Below are positions 9,576-18,316 of a DNA stretch of 51,839 nucleotides, one piece after another. This DNA comes from Cellulomonas fimi. GTDB lineage: Bacteria; Actinomycetota; Actinomycetes; Actinomycetales; Cellulomonadaceae. A program made the translations under genes and the position numbers. The DNA is taken from contig NZ_JAPESW010000026.1 in assembly GCF_028527925.1 (NCBI RefSeq), positions 1 to 51,839 on the forward strand, read 5' to 3'. Positions within the stretch are counted from its first letter, which is position 1; each line of letters opens with the position of its first letter. The notes below the pieces were generated by a model that did no database searches, was not told the DNA's origin, and worked only from the letters and a program-made list of their open reading frames with translations.

Positions 9576-11063
9576 TCAGGCGGTGGCCTCCGCGAGGGAG
9601 CGCGTGACGGGCCGGACGTCCGTGGGGGCGGGCTCGTCCGTCGTGCGCACCGGGGTGACGGTCTCGTCGTGCGCGGCGGTGGGTCGACCGTCGGCGGCCG
9701 TCGTCGCGTGGCTGTCGACGTCGGACGGGGCGTCGACGTCGTCATCGGACGGGGTGTCGTCGTGCCGGTCGTCCTCGGTGCGGGGCGCGGCCGCGAGGAC
9801 GGCGGCCTCGGCCTCGTCGACCAGGCGCTGGCGGACGACGGCCATCGAGCCGAGCGTCGCGAGGACGGCGAGCGCGGTGCCGCCGACGAACACGGCCTCG
9901 AGACCCCAGGTCTCGGCGACGATCCCGGCGAGCAGCGCGCCGACCGGCATGAGGCCGTACCCGAGGGTGCGTCCGGCGCCGCCGACGCGGCCGAGCATCG
10001 TGGCGGGGACGATCCGCTGGCGCATCGACATCGAGATGACGTTGCCGATCGTGTTGGTGAAGCCGAGCAGGAACAGGGTGACGGCGACGGCCCCGACGCT
10101 GCGCACGAGGACGGGCACGATCAGCAGCAGGCTGTTCACGAGCCAGCACCCGAGCATGAGGCGCACCTCGCCGACGCGCCGCGTGAGGGCCTCGGCGACG
10201 AACGAACCCCCCACGGCGCCGACGGCGAGCGTCGCGGCGAGGAGCGTGTAGTGCTCGGCGCGCATCCCGAGCTGCGACCCCGGCCCGACCGCCCAGAGGA
10301 CGAAGACCGCGAAGTAGCCGGTGCTGGCCATGTTCATGAGCGAGCCGGAGAGCAGGAGCGGGCCGAGGACGCGGTGCTTCGCGAGGAACGTGACGCCCTC
10401 GACGACCTCGCGACCCGCGTGCTTCCGCTCGGTGGGTGCGTGACGGTAGCGGCCGGGGATGCCGCGCCACAGCAGCACGGCGGAGGCGACGGCGAGGGCG
10501 GCGGGGACGCCGAAGACCCAGCCGGTGCCGAGCGTGAGGACGGCGCCGGCGATCGGGGCACCGACGAACGAGTTGGTGACGGTCTGGACGGCGAGCGTGC
10601 GGCCGTTGGCGGCGCCGAGCCGCGAGCGCGGCACGAGGTCGGGCACGAGTGCCCCGGCGGCGAGGTCGGCGAACACCTCGGTGGCGCCGTAGATGAGGGC
10701 GATCACGACGAGCGCCGTCATGGTGAGGCGGTCGGTGGCGATGAGGGCGACGGCGCTGGCGAGCACCGCAGCGCGGACGGTCATGGCGACGATCTGCACG
10801 ACGCGACGGTCCTGCCGGTCGACGAGCACGCCCGCGACGAGCCCGAGCAGCAGCCAGGGCAGCCACGCGGCCGCGGTGATGAGGGCGATCTGCCCGGGCG
10901 AGCGGGTCAGCGTGAGGGCGACGAGCGGGACGCCCATGCCGAGGACGCCGTCGGCGAGGTTGGCAGCGCCCGTGGCGCCGAGGGCGGCGGTGAACCGGCG
11001 ACCCAACGGCTCGACCGGCGGCTCGACGGGTGCGGCTGCGGCGGGGGAGTGCTGCGTGCTCAT
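9576..11063 (-). CDS. MFS transporter (MFS_3-like exporter)
   Basis: This 495-residue integral membrane protein has about 12 hydrophobic segments in the first 410 residues, with the loop 2-3 motif GLVAGVLVDRQDRRVV (about 73-88) and a second-half counterpart. It resembles the MFS_3/enterobactin-exporter group (drug or siderophore efflux by proton antiport). The C-terminal 80 residues are hydrophilic, Asp/Thr-rich and probably cytosolic and disordered, longer than usual for the family. It is divergent from an ArsR-type regulator over an operator array, so the regulator probably represses this exporter. Substrate unknown. Confidence 0.88.
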   Translation of the reverse strand: MSTQHSPAAAAPVEPPVEPLGRRFTAALGATGAANLADGVLGMGVPLVALTLTRSPGQIALITAAAWLPWLLLGLVAGVLVDRQDRRVVQIVAMTVRAAVLASAVALIATDRLTMTALVVIALIYGATEVFADLAAGALVPDLVPRSRLGAANGRTLAVQTVTNSFVGAPIAGAVLTLGTGWVFGVPAALAVASAVLLWRGIPGRYRHAPTERKHAGREVVEGVTFLAKHRVLGPLLLSGSLMNMASTGYFAVFVLWAVGPGSQLGMRAEHYTLLAATLAVGAVGGSFVAEALTRRVGEVRLMLGCWLVNSLLLIVPVLVRSVGAVAVTLFLLGFTNTIGNVISMSMRQRIVPATMLGRVGGAGRTLGYGLMPVGALLAGIVAETWGLEAVFVGGTALAVLATLGSMAVVRQRLVDEAEAAVLAAAPRTEDDRHDDTPSDDDVDAPSDVDSHATTAADGRPTAAHDETVTPVRTTDEPAPTDVRPVTRSLAEATA

Positions 11064-11090
11064 CGTGCGCCCCTAGGATTGAAGAGGAAG

Positions 11091-11139
11091 CTCTGCAAAG
11101 GGTTCTTTGCAGAGAAGACTTTGCAAAGGTATCTCTGCA
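11091..11139. promoter_or_regulatory. four-copy operator array (CTYTGCARAG, 14-bp period)
   Basis: Near-identical 10-bp units begin at 11091, 11105, 11119 and 11133: CTCTGCAAAG, CTTTGCAGAG, CTTTGCAAAG and CTCTGCA. The first two form a perfect inverted repeat around 4 nt, and the third is itself palindromic. TTGCAG within the units can act as -35 for both divergent genes: plus strand 11107-11112 with TATCTC at 11130, and minus strand 11094-11099 with TAGGGG at 11070-11075. Binding by the adjacent regulator would then block both promoters. Confidence 0.72.
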
Positions 11140-11140
11140 C

Positions 11141-11854
11141 ATGGCCGAGCGCAAGACCCCCGACGACGCCGCGCGCACGCCTGCGCCCGCCGCCGACCCT
11201 GCAGCGACCGCGTCGCCCGCAGCCGCGTCGCCCGCCCCCGCCGGTGACGCCTCCGACCGGCTCACGCTCTTCGCCGAGCGACCGATCTCGCCCGAGGCGC
11301 TCAAGGCGCTCGCGCACCCTCTGCGCATCGCGATGTACAACCTGCTCGGCGAGATCGGCCCGTCGACCGCGAGCCGGCTCGGCCGGCTGCTGGGGGAGAG
11401 CAGCGGCCAGACGAGCTACCACCTGCGCCAGCTCGAGCGGTTCGGCTTCGTCGAGGACGACCCCGAGCACACCGGCGGCCGCGAGCGGTGGTGGAAGCCC
11501 GTCGGCTTCAGCATCGACGGGCACGCGATGCTCGAGGACCCGGCCACCGCACCGGCCGCGCGCATGATGCTGCAGGCCGTCGTCGCCGACCGTGCCGACG
11601 TCCTGACCCGCTGGATGTCCTCCCCGCACGAGCCGGAGTGGGACGACGCGCAGATCAACGACCGCATCACCACCGACTTCACGCCCGCCGAGGCGCACGA
11701 CGTCATCGCCGCCGTGCAGCGCGTGCTCGAGCAGCACATCGACGCCGCGAAGGCACGCAAGGAGGCGGGCCAGACCGAGGGGCGTCGCCGCTACCGCATC
11801 TACCTCGACGGCCTCCCGCTCCCCGCCGACGACCCCGCCCAGCCGACGACCTGA
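11141..11854 (+). CDS. ArsR-type winged-helix transcriptional regulator
   Basis: This 237-residue regulator has an Ala/Pro-rich N-terminal 40 residues, then a winged-helix domain (about 48-120). In it, [20 protein letters not shown] and [20 protein letters not shown] form the helix-turn-helix, and RERWWKPVG forms the wing. No metal-binding cysteine cluster is visible, so a metal-sensing role is unlikely. The C-terminal half is helical and may bind a ligand. The start at 11141 directly abuts the operator array, which implies autoregulation together with control of the divergent MFS exporter. Confidence 0.85.
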   Translation: MAERKTPDDAARTPAPAADPAATASPAAASPAPAGDASDRLTLFAERPISPEALKALAHPLRIAMYNLLGEIGPSTASRLGRLLGESSGQTSYHLRQLERFGFVEDDPEHTGGRERWWKPVGFSIDGHAMLEDPATAPAARMMLQAVVADRADVLTRWMSSPHEPEWDDAQINDRITTDFTPAEAHDVIAAVQRVLEQHIDAAKARKEAGQTEGRRRYRIYLDGLPLPADDPAQPTT

Positions 11855-11924
11855 CCCGCACCCCCGCCGTCACCGCCCGGCCCGCCGGGCCAGCCGGCTC
11901 GCCCCGGTCCAGCGGCCCGTGTTC

Positions 11925-11975
11925 ATACCGACATGGCTGCCGTTCCGGGCGTGCGAACGGCACCCATGTCGGTAT
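11925..11975. repeat. long imperfect palindrome (21-bp arms, 9-nt loop)
   Basis: Bases 11925-11945 pair with 11955-11975 with a single mismatch. The element is 70 nt past the regulator stop and 127 nt before purD. It could be a terminator, but the arms are less GC-rich and longer than the other terminators here and include ATACCGACATGG, so a dispersed palindromic repeat is also possible. Confidence 0.7.
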
Positions 11976-12088
11976 CGACCCCGCAGCGCAGTGCAGGAGA
12001 CGGGGCGGGCGAGACGGGCGTCCAGCCGGGTGGCGCGGGGGCGGCGACCGGTCGTCGGACGGGCGGTCGGGTCGCGGTCGCGGCTCGG

Positions 12089-12094
12089 TAGGCT
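12089..12094 (+). promoter_or_regulatory. -10 element TAGGCT for purD
   Basis: TAGGCT ends 8 nt before the purD GTG, and there is no Shine-Dalgarno between them, so the transcript is probably leaderless. Confidence 0.42.
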
Positions 12095-12102
12095 CGGCGC
12101 CC

Positions 12103-13398
12103 GTGAAGATCCTCGTCGTCGGCACCGGTGCCCGTGAGCACGCCCTCGTCCGTGCGCTGTCCCTCGACCCGGCCGTCACGGCGCTGCACGCCGCGCCCGG
12201 CAACCCGGGCATCGGGACCCTCGCCACGCTGCACGCGGTCGACCAGCTCGACGGGACCGCGGTCGCCGCGCTCGCCACGGAGCTGGGCGCAGACCTCGTC
12301 GTCGTCGGCCCGGAGGCCCCGCTCGTCGCGGGCGTCGCCGACGCCGTCCGCGCGGCCGGCATCCCCGTGTTCGGGCCGTCCGCCGAGGCCGCGCGCCTGG
12401 AGGGGTCGAAGGCCTTCGCGAAGGACGTCATGGCCGCCGCGGGCGTGCCGACCGCCGAGCCGCGCGTCGCGTCGACGGTCGAGGAGGTCGCCGCGGCGCT
12501 CGACGCGTTCGGTGCGCCGTACGTCGTCAAGGAGGACGGGCTCGCCGCCGGCAAGGGCGTCGTCGTCACCGACGACCGCGCGGTCGCGCTCGAGCACGGG
12601 CGCGCGTGCGTCGAGAAGGAGGGCGGCCGGGTCGTCGTCGAGGAGTACCTCGACGGGCCCGAGGTGTCGCTGTTCGTGCTGTCCGACGGTGCGACGGTCG
12701 TCCCGCTGGTCCCCGCGCAGGACTTCAAGCGCGCGCTCGACGGCGACGCCGGTCCCAACACGGGCGGCATGGGCGCGTACTCGCCGCTGCCGTGGGCGCC
12801 CGACGGCCTGGTCGACGAGGTCCTCGACCTCGTCGCGCGCCCCACGGTCGACGAGATGGCCCGCCGCGGTACCCCGTTCGTCGGCGTCCTCTACTGCGGC
12901 CTCGCGCTCACGTCGAAGGGCACGCGGGTCGTCGAGTTCAACGCGCGGTTCGGCGACCCGGAGACGCAGGTCGTCCTGCCCCGCCTCGCGACGCCGCTCG
13001 CCGGCGTGCTGCTCGCGGCCGCGACGGGCACGCTCGCGGACCTGCCCCCGCTGGAGTGGCGCGACGAGGCCGCCGTGACGGTCGTCGTCGCGTCGCACGG
13101 CTACCCGGGCACGGTCCGCGGCGGCGACCCGATCACCGGGATCGAGGACGCCGAGGCGCTCCCGGGCGTGCACGTCCTGCACGCGGGCACCGCGCTGCGC
13201 CAGAACGCCGCGGGCGACGACGACGCCCAGGTCGACGGCGCCCACCTCGTGTCGAACGGCGGCCGCGTGCTGTCCGTCGTCGGCGTCGGCGCCGACCTGG
13301 CCGCCGCGCGTGCGGCCGCCTACGCGGGCGTCGCGCAGATCGAGCTCGCCGGCTCGCACCACCGCACGGACATCGCCGAGGCCGCAGCCGCGCTCTGA
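12103..13398 (+). CDS. purD: phosphoribosylamine-glycine ligase
   Basis: PurD is the ATP-grasp enzyme that joins glycine to 5-phosphoribosylamine to give GAR in purine synthesis. The 431-residue protein begins with [15 protein letters not shown], carries [15 protein letters not shown] (about 67-81), the ATP-grasp strand [18 protein letters not shown] (about 142-159), and the glycine/ATP signature [16 protein letters not shown] (about 216-231). All are intact. The GTG at 12103 gives the exact family N-terminus. It is a single-gene unit, ending in a hairpin. Confidence 0.97.
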   Translation: MKILVVGTGAREHALVRALSLDPAVTALHAAPGNPGIGTLATLHAVDQLDGTAVAALATELGADLVVVGPEAPLVAGVADAVRAAGIPVFGPSAEAARLEGSKAFAKDVMAAAGVPTAEPRVASTVEEVAAALDAFGAPYVVKEDGLAAGKGVVVTDDRAVALEHGRACVEKEGGRVVVEEYLDGPEVSLFVLSDGATVVPLVPAQDFKRALDGDAGPNTGGMGAYSPLPWAPDGLVDEVLDLVARPTVDEMARRGTPFVGVLYCGLALTSKGTRVVEFNARFGDPETQVVLPRLATPLAGVLLAAATGTLADLPPLEWRDEAAVTVVVASHGYPGTVRGGDPITGIEDAEALPGVHVLHAGTALRQNAAGDDDAQVDGAHLVSNGGRVLSVVGVGADLAAARAAAYAGVAQIELAGSHHRTDIAEAAAAL

Positions 13399-13422
13399 CG
13401 GCGAGCGCCGACGCGCTCGCCG
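13399..13422. terminator. hairpin between convergent purD and AAA ATPase genes
   Basis: CGGCGAGCG (13399-13407) pairs perfectly with CGCTCGCCG (13414-13422) across a 6-nt loop, immediately after the purD stop. Confidence 0.65.
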
Positions 13423-13520
13423 GTGCTCGTGCCGTACGTCGAGCAGCGCGGCTGCGTGGATCCTGCCGGACCCGCCGGCGTCGACGGCCGACGCGTCCTC
13501 GCGCAGTCGACGGCCGGCGG

Positions 13521-14930
13521 TCAGAACGCGGAGGCCTCCTCCAGGGGCGGGTCGCCCGCGCCGAGCAGCGAGCGCGTGACCCGCTCGGAGTCCTGCAGCA
13601 TCTCGTCGACGGCCGCGTCGAGGTCCTCGTCGCCGACCGGACGCCCGGCCTCGGCCGCGAGCAGCACGGCCCGTCGGGCGGCCTCCTTGACGAACGATGC
13701 GGTCACGCCGGACGTCCGCGCGGTCGCGCGGTCGAGGACGTCGTCGCCGAAGGGCAGCCCGCGCGTGTAGAGCGCGAACAGGCGGCGGCGCGCGTCGTCG
13801 TCGGGCAGCGGGATCTCGACGGCCAGGTCGACGCGGCCCGGTCGCTGCGAGAGCGCGCGCTCCAGCAGGTCCGCCCGGTTCGTCGTGAGCAGGAACGTCA
13901 CGTCGGCGTCCGACGCGAGCCCGTCGAGCGCGTCGAGGACCTCGAACAGCAGCGGTTGCGGTCCGTGGCTGAAGGACCGGTCCTCGGCGACGAGGTCGCA
14001 GTCCTCGAGCACCACGATCGCCGGCTGCAGCGCGCGGGCGGTCTCGGCGGCGAGCGACACGAGCGCGAGCGACGGCCCGGCCAGCAGGATCACCGTCGTG
14101 CCTTCGGCGGCGCCGACGAGGTGCCGGACGGTGTGGGTCTTGCCGGTGCCGGGCGGGCCGTAGAGCAGGACGCCACGCTTGAGGTGCTGGCCCGCGTCGC
14201 GGAGGGTGTCGCGGTGCCGGGCGACCGCGAGGACCTGGCGCTCGACACGGTCGAGGGTCCCGTCCGGCAGGACGACGTCGGCCCGCGGCACGGTTTCCCG
14301 CCGCACGAACGTCACGCCGCCCGCACCCGGCTGGTAGGGCGAGCCCTGGAACGTGACGACCTGCCCACGCAGCACCGACCGCTCGGTCATCGCGGTGCGG
14401 ATCTCGGCGAGCAGCGCGCCCGCGAGGTCGTCGTCGGCGCACAGGACCTCGATCGTGCCCTGGCCCTCGTGCCGTGGGCTGTTGAGGCGCTGGGCGAGGA
14501 CGACCGGCTCGTCGTCGACCCGGAGCAGGGTGAGCCCGAACGCCACGACGCGCCGCTCGCTGTCCGGGCCGGTCGCGGTGCGCTCGTAGTCGACCGCGCC
14601 GACGGGGAAGTGCGCGGCCCACTGGCCGGCGGTGTTGAGGATCTCCGAGAGCGACGAGTGCATGCGCTGCTCGCCGCCGCCGATGCCGATCAGGCGCCCG
14701 CCCCCGTGCGCCTCGACGACCGCCGCGACGGCGACGTCCGCGTCGACCCGGCGCAGGAAGGGGACGACCTCCGTCAGCACCGGCAGCCCCCGCGGGTCAC
14801 GACCGAGGTGCTGGCGCAGGACCGGCACGAGCGGCGTGATCTCGTCCGTCCGCTGCGCCTGCGCGGCCTGGGCGGCGTCCGCGAGGGTGCGGAACGCGCG
14901 GAGGAACTCGTCCAGGTGAGCGTCGGGCAT
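13521..14930 (-). CDS. AAA+ ATPase, Cdc48/FtsH-like single AAA domain
   Basis: This 469-residue protein has an N-terminal domain of about 210 residues without a recognised family, then one AAA+ module. Walker A is GVLLYGPPGTGKTHT (about 258-272), Walker B is AIVVLEDCDLV (about 306-316), and the sensor/second region of homology is TFLLTTNRADLLERALSQRP with the arginine of PGRVDLAVEIPLP. It probably unfolds or remodels proteins in the cytosol; the partner is unknown. ATG 14930 is chosen because GGAGG sits 8 nt upstream; ATG 14960 is also in frame. It is convergent with purD and divergent from purC. Confidence 0.9.
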   Translation of the reverse strand: MPDAHLDEFLRAFRTLADAAQAAQAQRTDEITPLVPVLRQHLGRDPRGLPVLTEVVPFLRRVDADVAVAAVVEAHGGGRLIGIGGGEQRMHSSLSEILNTAGQWAAHFPVGAVDYERTATGPDSERRVVAFGLTLLRVDDEPVVLAQRLNSPRHEGQGTIEVLCADDDLAGALLAEIRTAMTERSVLRGQVVTFQGSPYQPGAGGVTFVRRETVPRADVVLPDGTLDRVERQVLAVARHRDTLRDAGQHLKRGVLLYGPPGTGKTHTVRHLVGAAEGTTVILLAGPSLALVSLAAETARALQPAIVVLEDCDLVAEDRSFSHGPQPLLFEVLDALDGLASDADVTFLLTTNRADLLERALSQRPGRVDLAVEIPLPDDDARRRLFALYTRGLPFGDDVLDRATARTSGVTASFVKEAARRAVLLAAEAGRPVGDEDLDAAVDEMLQDSERVTRSLLGAGDPPLEEASAF

Positions 14931-15011
14931 CGCGCGGACCTCCTGCCGGGGGGCGGCCATCACGGTGGCCTCGTCTGGTGGACTCGTGCACGGCGCCTGT
15001 GCCGCGCACGT

Positions 15012-15017
15012 CACACT
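15012..15017 (+). promoter_or_regulatory. -10-like CACACT for purC
   Basis: CACACT, 6 nt, then the purC GTG, with no Shine-Dalgarno. This fits the leaderless pattern. Confidence 0.35.
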
Positions 15018-15023
15018 AGGCCG

Positions 15024-15956
15024 GTGACCACCGCCGTCGTGCCCGAACCGTCCGTCGCGCTCCCCGGCTGGGCGCACACGTACTCCGGCAAGGTGCGAGA
15101 CCTGTACGTCCCCGACGACTCCGCCGCGGGTGCGGCGATCACCGCGGAGCACGGTGACGTCGTCCTGGTCGTCGCGAGCGACCGGGTCTCGGCCTACGAC
15201 CACGTGCTGTCCCCGGGGATCCCGGGCAAGGGCGTCGTGCTCACGCAGCTCAGCCTGTGGTGGTTCGAGCAGCTCGCCGACCTCGTGCCCAACCACGTCG
15301 TCTCGACGGACGTGCCGGAGGCCGTCGCGGGGCGCGCGATGGTGTGCCGCCGTCTGACGATGTTCCCCGTCGAGTGCGTCGCGCGCGGCTACCTGACGGG
15401 CTCGGGGCTGGTCGAGTACCGCGCCTCGGGCGAGGTCACGGGCATCCCGCTGCCGGCCGGGCTCGTCGACGGGTCGCGTCTTCCCGAGCCGATCTTCACG
15501 CCCGCGACGAAGGCGGAGCTCGGCGACCACGACGAGAACGTGCCGTTCTCGGCGGTCGTCGCGCAGGTCGGCGAGAAGACCGCGACGACGCTGCGCGACC
15601 TCACGCTCGCCGTGTACGCGCGCGCCGAGGCGGTCGCGCGCGAGCGGGGCGTGATCCTCGCGGACACCAAGCTCGAGTTCGGCACCGACCCGACGACGGG
15701 TGCGGTGACGCTGGGCGACGAGGTGCTCACGCCGGACTCGTCGCGGTTCTGGCCCGCGGACGCGTGGGAGCCCGGCCGGGCGCAGCCGAGCTTCGACAAG
15801 CAGTTCGTCCGGGACTGGCTGACGTCGGCCGCGTCGGGCTGGGACCGCGGGTCGGACGTGCCGCCGCCGAGCCTGCCCGCGGACGTCGTCGAGCGCACGC
15901 GCGACCGGTACCTCGAGGCGTTCGAGCGACTGACAGGGGCGCCCCTGCCGCTCTGA
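15024..15956 (+). CDS. purC: phosphoribosylaminoimidazole-succinocarboxamide synthase
   Basis: PurC condenses CAIR with aspartate using ATP to give SAICAR in purine biosynthesis. The 310-residue protein has the N-terminal GKVRDLYV nucleotide loop, VASDRVSAYDHVL, the SAICAR synthetase signature VECVARGYLTGSGLVEY, and the second signature LADTKLEFG, then DEVLTPDSSRFWP. It is the longer actinobacterial/yeast-like form. The GTG at 15024 gives the family N-terminus and lies 6 nt after a -10-like hexamer. It is divergent from the AAA ATPase with 93 bp between starts. Confidence 0.97.
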   Translation: MTTAVVPEPSVALPGWAHTYSGKVRDLYVPDDSAAGAAITAEHGDVVLVVASDRVSAYDHVLSPGIPGKGVVLTQLSLWWFEQLADLVPNHVVSTDVPEAVAGRAMVCRRLTMFPVECVARGYLTGSGLVEYRASGEVTGIPLPAGLVDGSRLPEPIFTPATKAELGDHDENVPFSAVVAQVGEKTATTLRDLTLAVYARAEAVARERGVILADTKLEFGTDPTTGAVTLGDEVLTPDSSRFWPADAWEPGRAQPSFDKQFVRDWLTSAASGWDRGSDVPPPSLPADVVERTRDRYLEAFERLTGAPLPL

Positions 15957-16056
15957 GGCGGCGCGCACGCGGGTCCGCCCGCTCCGGGTGCCGCGGCGCA
16001 GCCGGTGCGCGGGTGTGAGCAGGACGACATCCGGGTCTCGTCGGAGGCCTTCGAGG

Positions 16057-16075
16057 CGAGGTTAGGCTTGCCTCA
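16057..16075 (+). promoter_or_regulatory. DtxR/IdeR-like iron box
   Basis: CGAGGTTAGGCTTGCCTCA matches most positions of the DtxR/IdeR consensus TWAGGTWAGSCTWACCTWA. It contains TAGGCT (16063-16068), a good -10, so the repressor would cover the promoter of the iron transporter operon that starts at 16134. Iron-dependent repression is inferred. Confidence 0.75.
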
Positions 16076-16133
16076 TCCGCCGGCCGTCACGGGATGACCG
16101 CGTCGGCCCGCCCTCACCGATGGGAGTACCCCC

Positions 16134-17165
16134 GTGCGCCACCTGCGCCGCTCCGCCGTCGCCGTCGTCGCGACCGCGCTGACCCTCGCGCTCGCCGCGT
16201 GCGCCGGCTCGTCCGACGACGACGCCGCCACCCCCGGGCCCGGCAGCACCGAGAGCGACGGCACGACGTTCCCCGTGACCATCGAGTCGGCGCTCGGCGA
16301 GGCCGTCATCGAGCGGAAGCCCGAGCGCGTCGTGACGCTCGGCTGGGGTGCGGACGACATCGCGCTCTCGCTCGGCACGGTGCCCGTCGGCATCGAGGCC
16401 GACACGTGGGGCGGCGACGCGGACGGCTTCCACCCGTGGTTCCGCGAGGCGGTCGAGGAGCGCGACGCCGACCTGCCCGAGGCGATCGCCGCGTACCCGC
16501 TCGACGTCGACGCGATCGTCGCGCTCGAGCCCGACCTGGTCCTCGCGCCGCAGTCCGGCCTGGAGCAGGACGTCTTCGACCAGCTCTCCGAGGTCGTGCC
16601 CGTCGTCGCGTACCCGGAGGAGCCGTGGCAGACGACGATCGAGGAGCAGGTCGAGATCATCGCGACCGCGCTCGGCGTCCCCGAGCAGGCCGAGCCGCTG
16701 CTGAAGACGCGTCAGGACGCGATCGACGAGGCCGCGCTCGAGAACCCCGAGCTCGCCGGGGTCTCGTTCGCGTACGTCTACGCCGGCACGCCCGGCAGCC
16801 TCGACGTGTACCTGCCCGGCGACCCGCGCGTCGACCTGCTCACGGACCTGGGCCTCGAGCTCGCGCCGTCCGTCGCGGACCTCAAGCCGTCGCCCGGCAC
16901 GTTCACGTCGAGCCTGGGCCTCGAGAACGCGGACCAGCTCGCCGACGTCCAGCTGCTGTTCACGTGGTTCGGGGACGAGGCGGAGAAGGCCGCGACCGAG
17001 GCGCAGCCGCTGTTCGCGCAGATCCCGTCCTTCGCGAAGGGCGCGTACGTGCCGATGCTCGACCGCTCGCTCGGCATGGCCGTCACGACCGCCACGCCGC
17101 TGTCGCTGCCGTGGGCGCTCGACGCGTACCTGCCGCTCATCGCAGCAGGCGCCGAGAAGGTCTGA
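16134..17165 (+). CDS. iron-siderophore ABC transporter substrate-binding lipoprotein
   Basis: This 343-residue FecB/FepB-like protein carries a lipoprotein signal: basic MRHLRRS, a hydrophobic core, and the lipobox LAAC with the acylated Cys at residue 23. An Asp/Gly/Ser-rich linker follows. The periplasmic-binding fold begins near residue 50 (RKPERVVTLGWGADDIALSLG) and has the two-lobe helical-backbone type typical of siderophore, heme and cobalamin binding. It heads an SBP-permease-permease-ATPase operon behind a predicted DtxR/IdeR box, which points to ferric siderophores. The GTG at 16134 gives a complete signal peptide. Confidence 0.93.
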   Translation: MRHLRRSAVAVVATALTLALAACAGSSDDDAATPGPGSTESDGTTFPVTIESALGEAVIERKPERVVTLGWGADDIALSLGTVPVGIEADTWGGDADGFHPWFREAVEERDADLPEAIAAYPLDVDAIVALEPDLVLAPQSGLEQDVFDQLSEVVPVVAYPEEPWQTTIEEQVEIIATALGVPEQAEPLLKTRQDAIDEAALENPELAGVSFAYVYAGTPGSLDVYLPGDPRVDLLTDLGLELAPSVADLKPSPGTFTSSLGLENADQLADVQLLFTWFGDEAEKAATEAQPLFAQIPSFAKGAYVPMLDRSLGMAVTTATPLSLPWALDAYLPLIAAGAEKV

Positions 17166-17173
17166 CCGGAACT

Positions 17174-17206
17174 GCCCGGCCGGTCGCCACGCGCATCCGG
17201 CCGGGC
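17174..17206 (+). terminator. intercistronic hairpin after the binding-protein gene
   Basis: GCCCGGCCGG (17174-17183) pairs perfectly with CCGGCCGGGC (17197-17206) across a 13-nt loop. It lies between the binding-protein gene and the first permease, and probably causes partial termination or 3'-end protection so that more binding protein is made than permease. Confidence 0.62.
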
Positions 17207-17272
17207 GGATGCGGGCCCTGCCCCGGCGACGCACCGCCGTCGCGCGGGCGACCCGTTCCGTACCGTGCACCC

Positions 17273-18316
17273 ATGAGCACCGTCGCCGCTCCCCGAGCCC
17301 CGCACGCGCAGCCGCTGCGCGCGCGGGGCTCGCGCGCGCTCGTGCTCACCGCCGGTCTCGTCGGCGCGCTCGCGCTCCTCGCGCTCGCCGTCGGGCTCAG
17401 CCTGGCCGTGGGCGCCAAGTCCGTCCCGCTCGGTGACGTCTGGTCCGCGCTGCTGCACCCCGACGACTCGTACACGTCGAGCGTCGTCGCGTCGCGCGTC
17501 GACCGCACGCAGCTCGGCGTGCTCGTCGGCGCGTCGCTCGCGGTCGCGGGCGTCGTCATCCAGGGGCTGACGCGCAACCCCCTCGGTGACCCCGGGCTGC
17601 TCGGCGTCAACGCGGGCGCGTCGGCGTCCGTCGTCCTCGGCATCCTCGTGCTCGGCCCCGTGGCCGGACAGTCCGTGTGGACCGCGATCCCCGGCGCTCT
17701 GGTCGCGGCGGTCGCCGTCTACCTCATCGGGTCCGGCGGTCGACGCGCGACCCCCGTGCGGCTCGTCCTCGCCGGGGCTGCGGTGTCGGCCGTGCTCGTC
17801 GCGCTCGTCGAGGCCGTGTCGCTCACGCAGCCGCTCGTGTTCGACTCCTACCGCGTGTGGGTCGTCGGGTCGCTCGCCGGGCGGCCGCCCGGGCTCGCCG
17901 GGCAGGTTCTGCCGTTCGTCGTCGTCGGGCTGGTGCTGTGCGCGCTGCTCGCCCGGCCGCTCAACGCGCTCGCACTCGGCGACGAGTCGGCGACGTCGCT
18001 CGGGCTGCACGCCGGACGCACACGCCTGCTCGGCGGGGCCGCCGCGACGCTGCTGTGCGCCGCGGCCGTCGCCGCGGTCGGGCCCATCGCGTTCGTCGGG
18101 CTCGCGGTGCCGCACGTCGTCCGCTCGTTCACGGGCTCCGACCACCGCTGGCTGCTGCCGTACTGCGCGCTGCTCGGGCCGGTGCTCCTGCTCGTGTCCG
18201 ACGTCGTCGGACGGGTCGTGGCGCGGCCGGGCGAGCTCATGGTCGGCGCGGTCACGGCGTTCGTCGGGGCGCCGTTCCTCGTCGCCGCCGTGCGGCGCGG
18301 CCGGATGGGGCTGTGA
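17273..18316 (+). CDS. FecCD-family iron-siderophore ABC permease (first)
   Basis: This 347-residue membrane protein has about nine or ten hydrophobic segments. FecCD landmarks are RVDRTQLGVLVGASLAVAG, then VIQGLTRNPLGDPGLLGVNA (the conserved NPLxxPxxLGxxxGA element), AAVGPIAFVGLAVPH (the EAA-like loop contacting the ATPase) and the C-terminal GELMVGAVTAFVGAPFLV. It pairs with the next permease as a heterodimer that moves ferric siderophore across the membrane. The ATG at 17273 is chosen from the family N-terminus. It overlaps the next gene by one base (TGATG). Confidence 0.95.
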   Translation: MSTVAAPRAPHAQPLRARGSRALVLTAGLVGALALLALAVGLSLAVGAKSVPLGDVWSALLHPDDSYTSSVVASRVDRTQLGVLVGASLAVAGVVIQGLTRNPLGDPGLLGVNAGASASVVLGILVLGPVAGQSVWTAIPGALVAAVAVYLIGSGGRRATPVRLVLAGAAVSAVLVALVEAVSLTQPLVFDSYRVWVVGSLAGRPPGLAGQVLPFVVVGLVLCALLARPLNALALGDESATSLGLHAGRTRLLGGAAATLLCAAAVAAVGPIAFVGLAVPHVVRSFTGSDHRWLLPYCALLGPVLLLVSDVVGRVVARPGELMVGAVTAFVGAPFLVAAVRRGRMGL

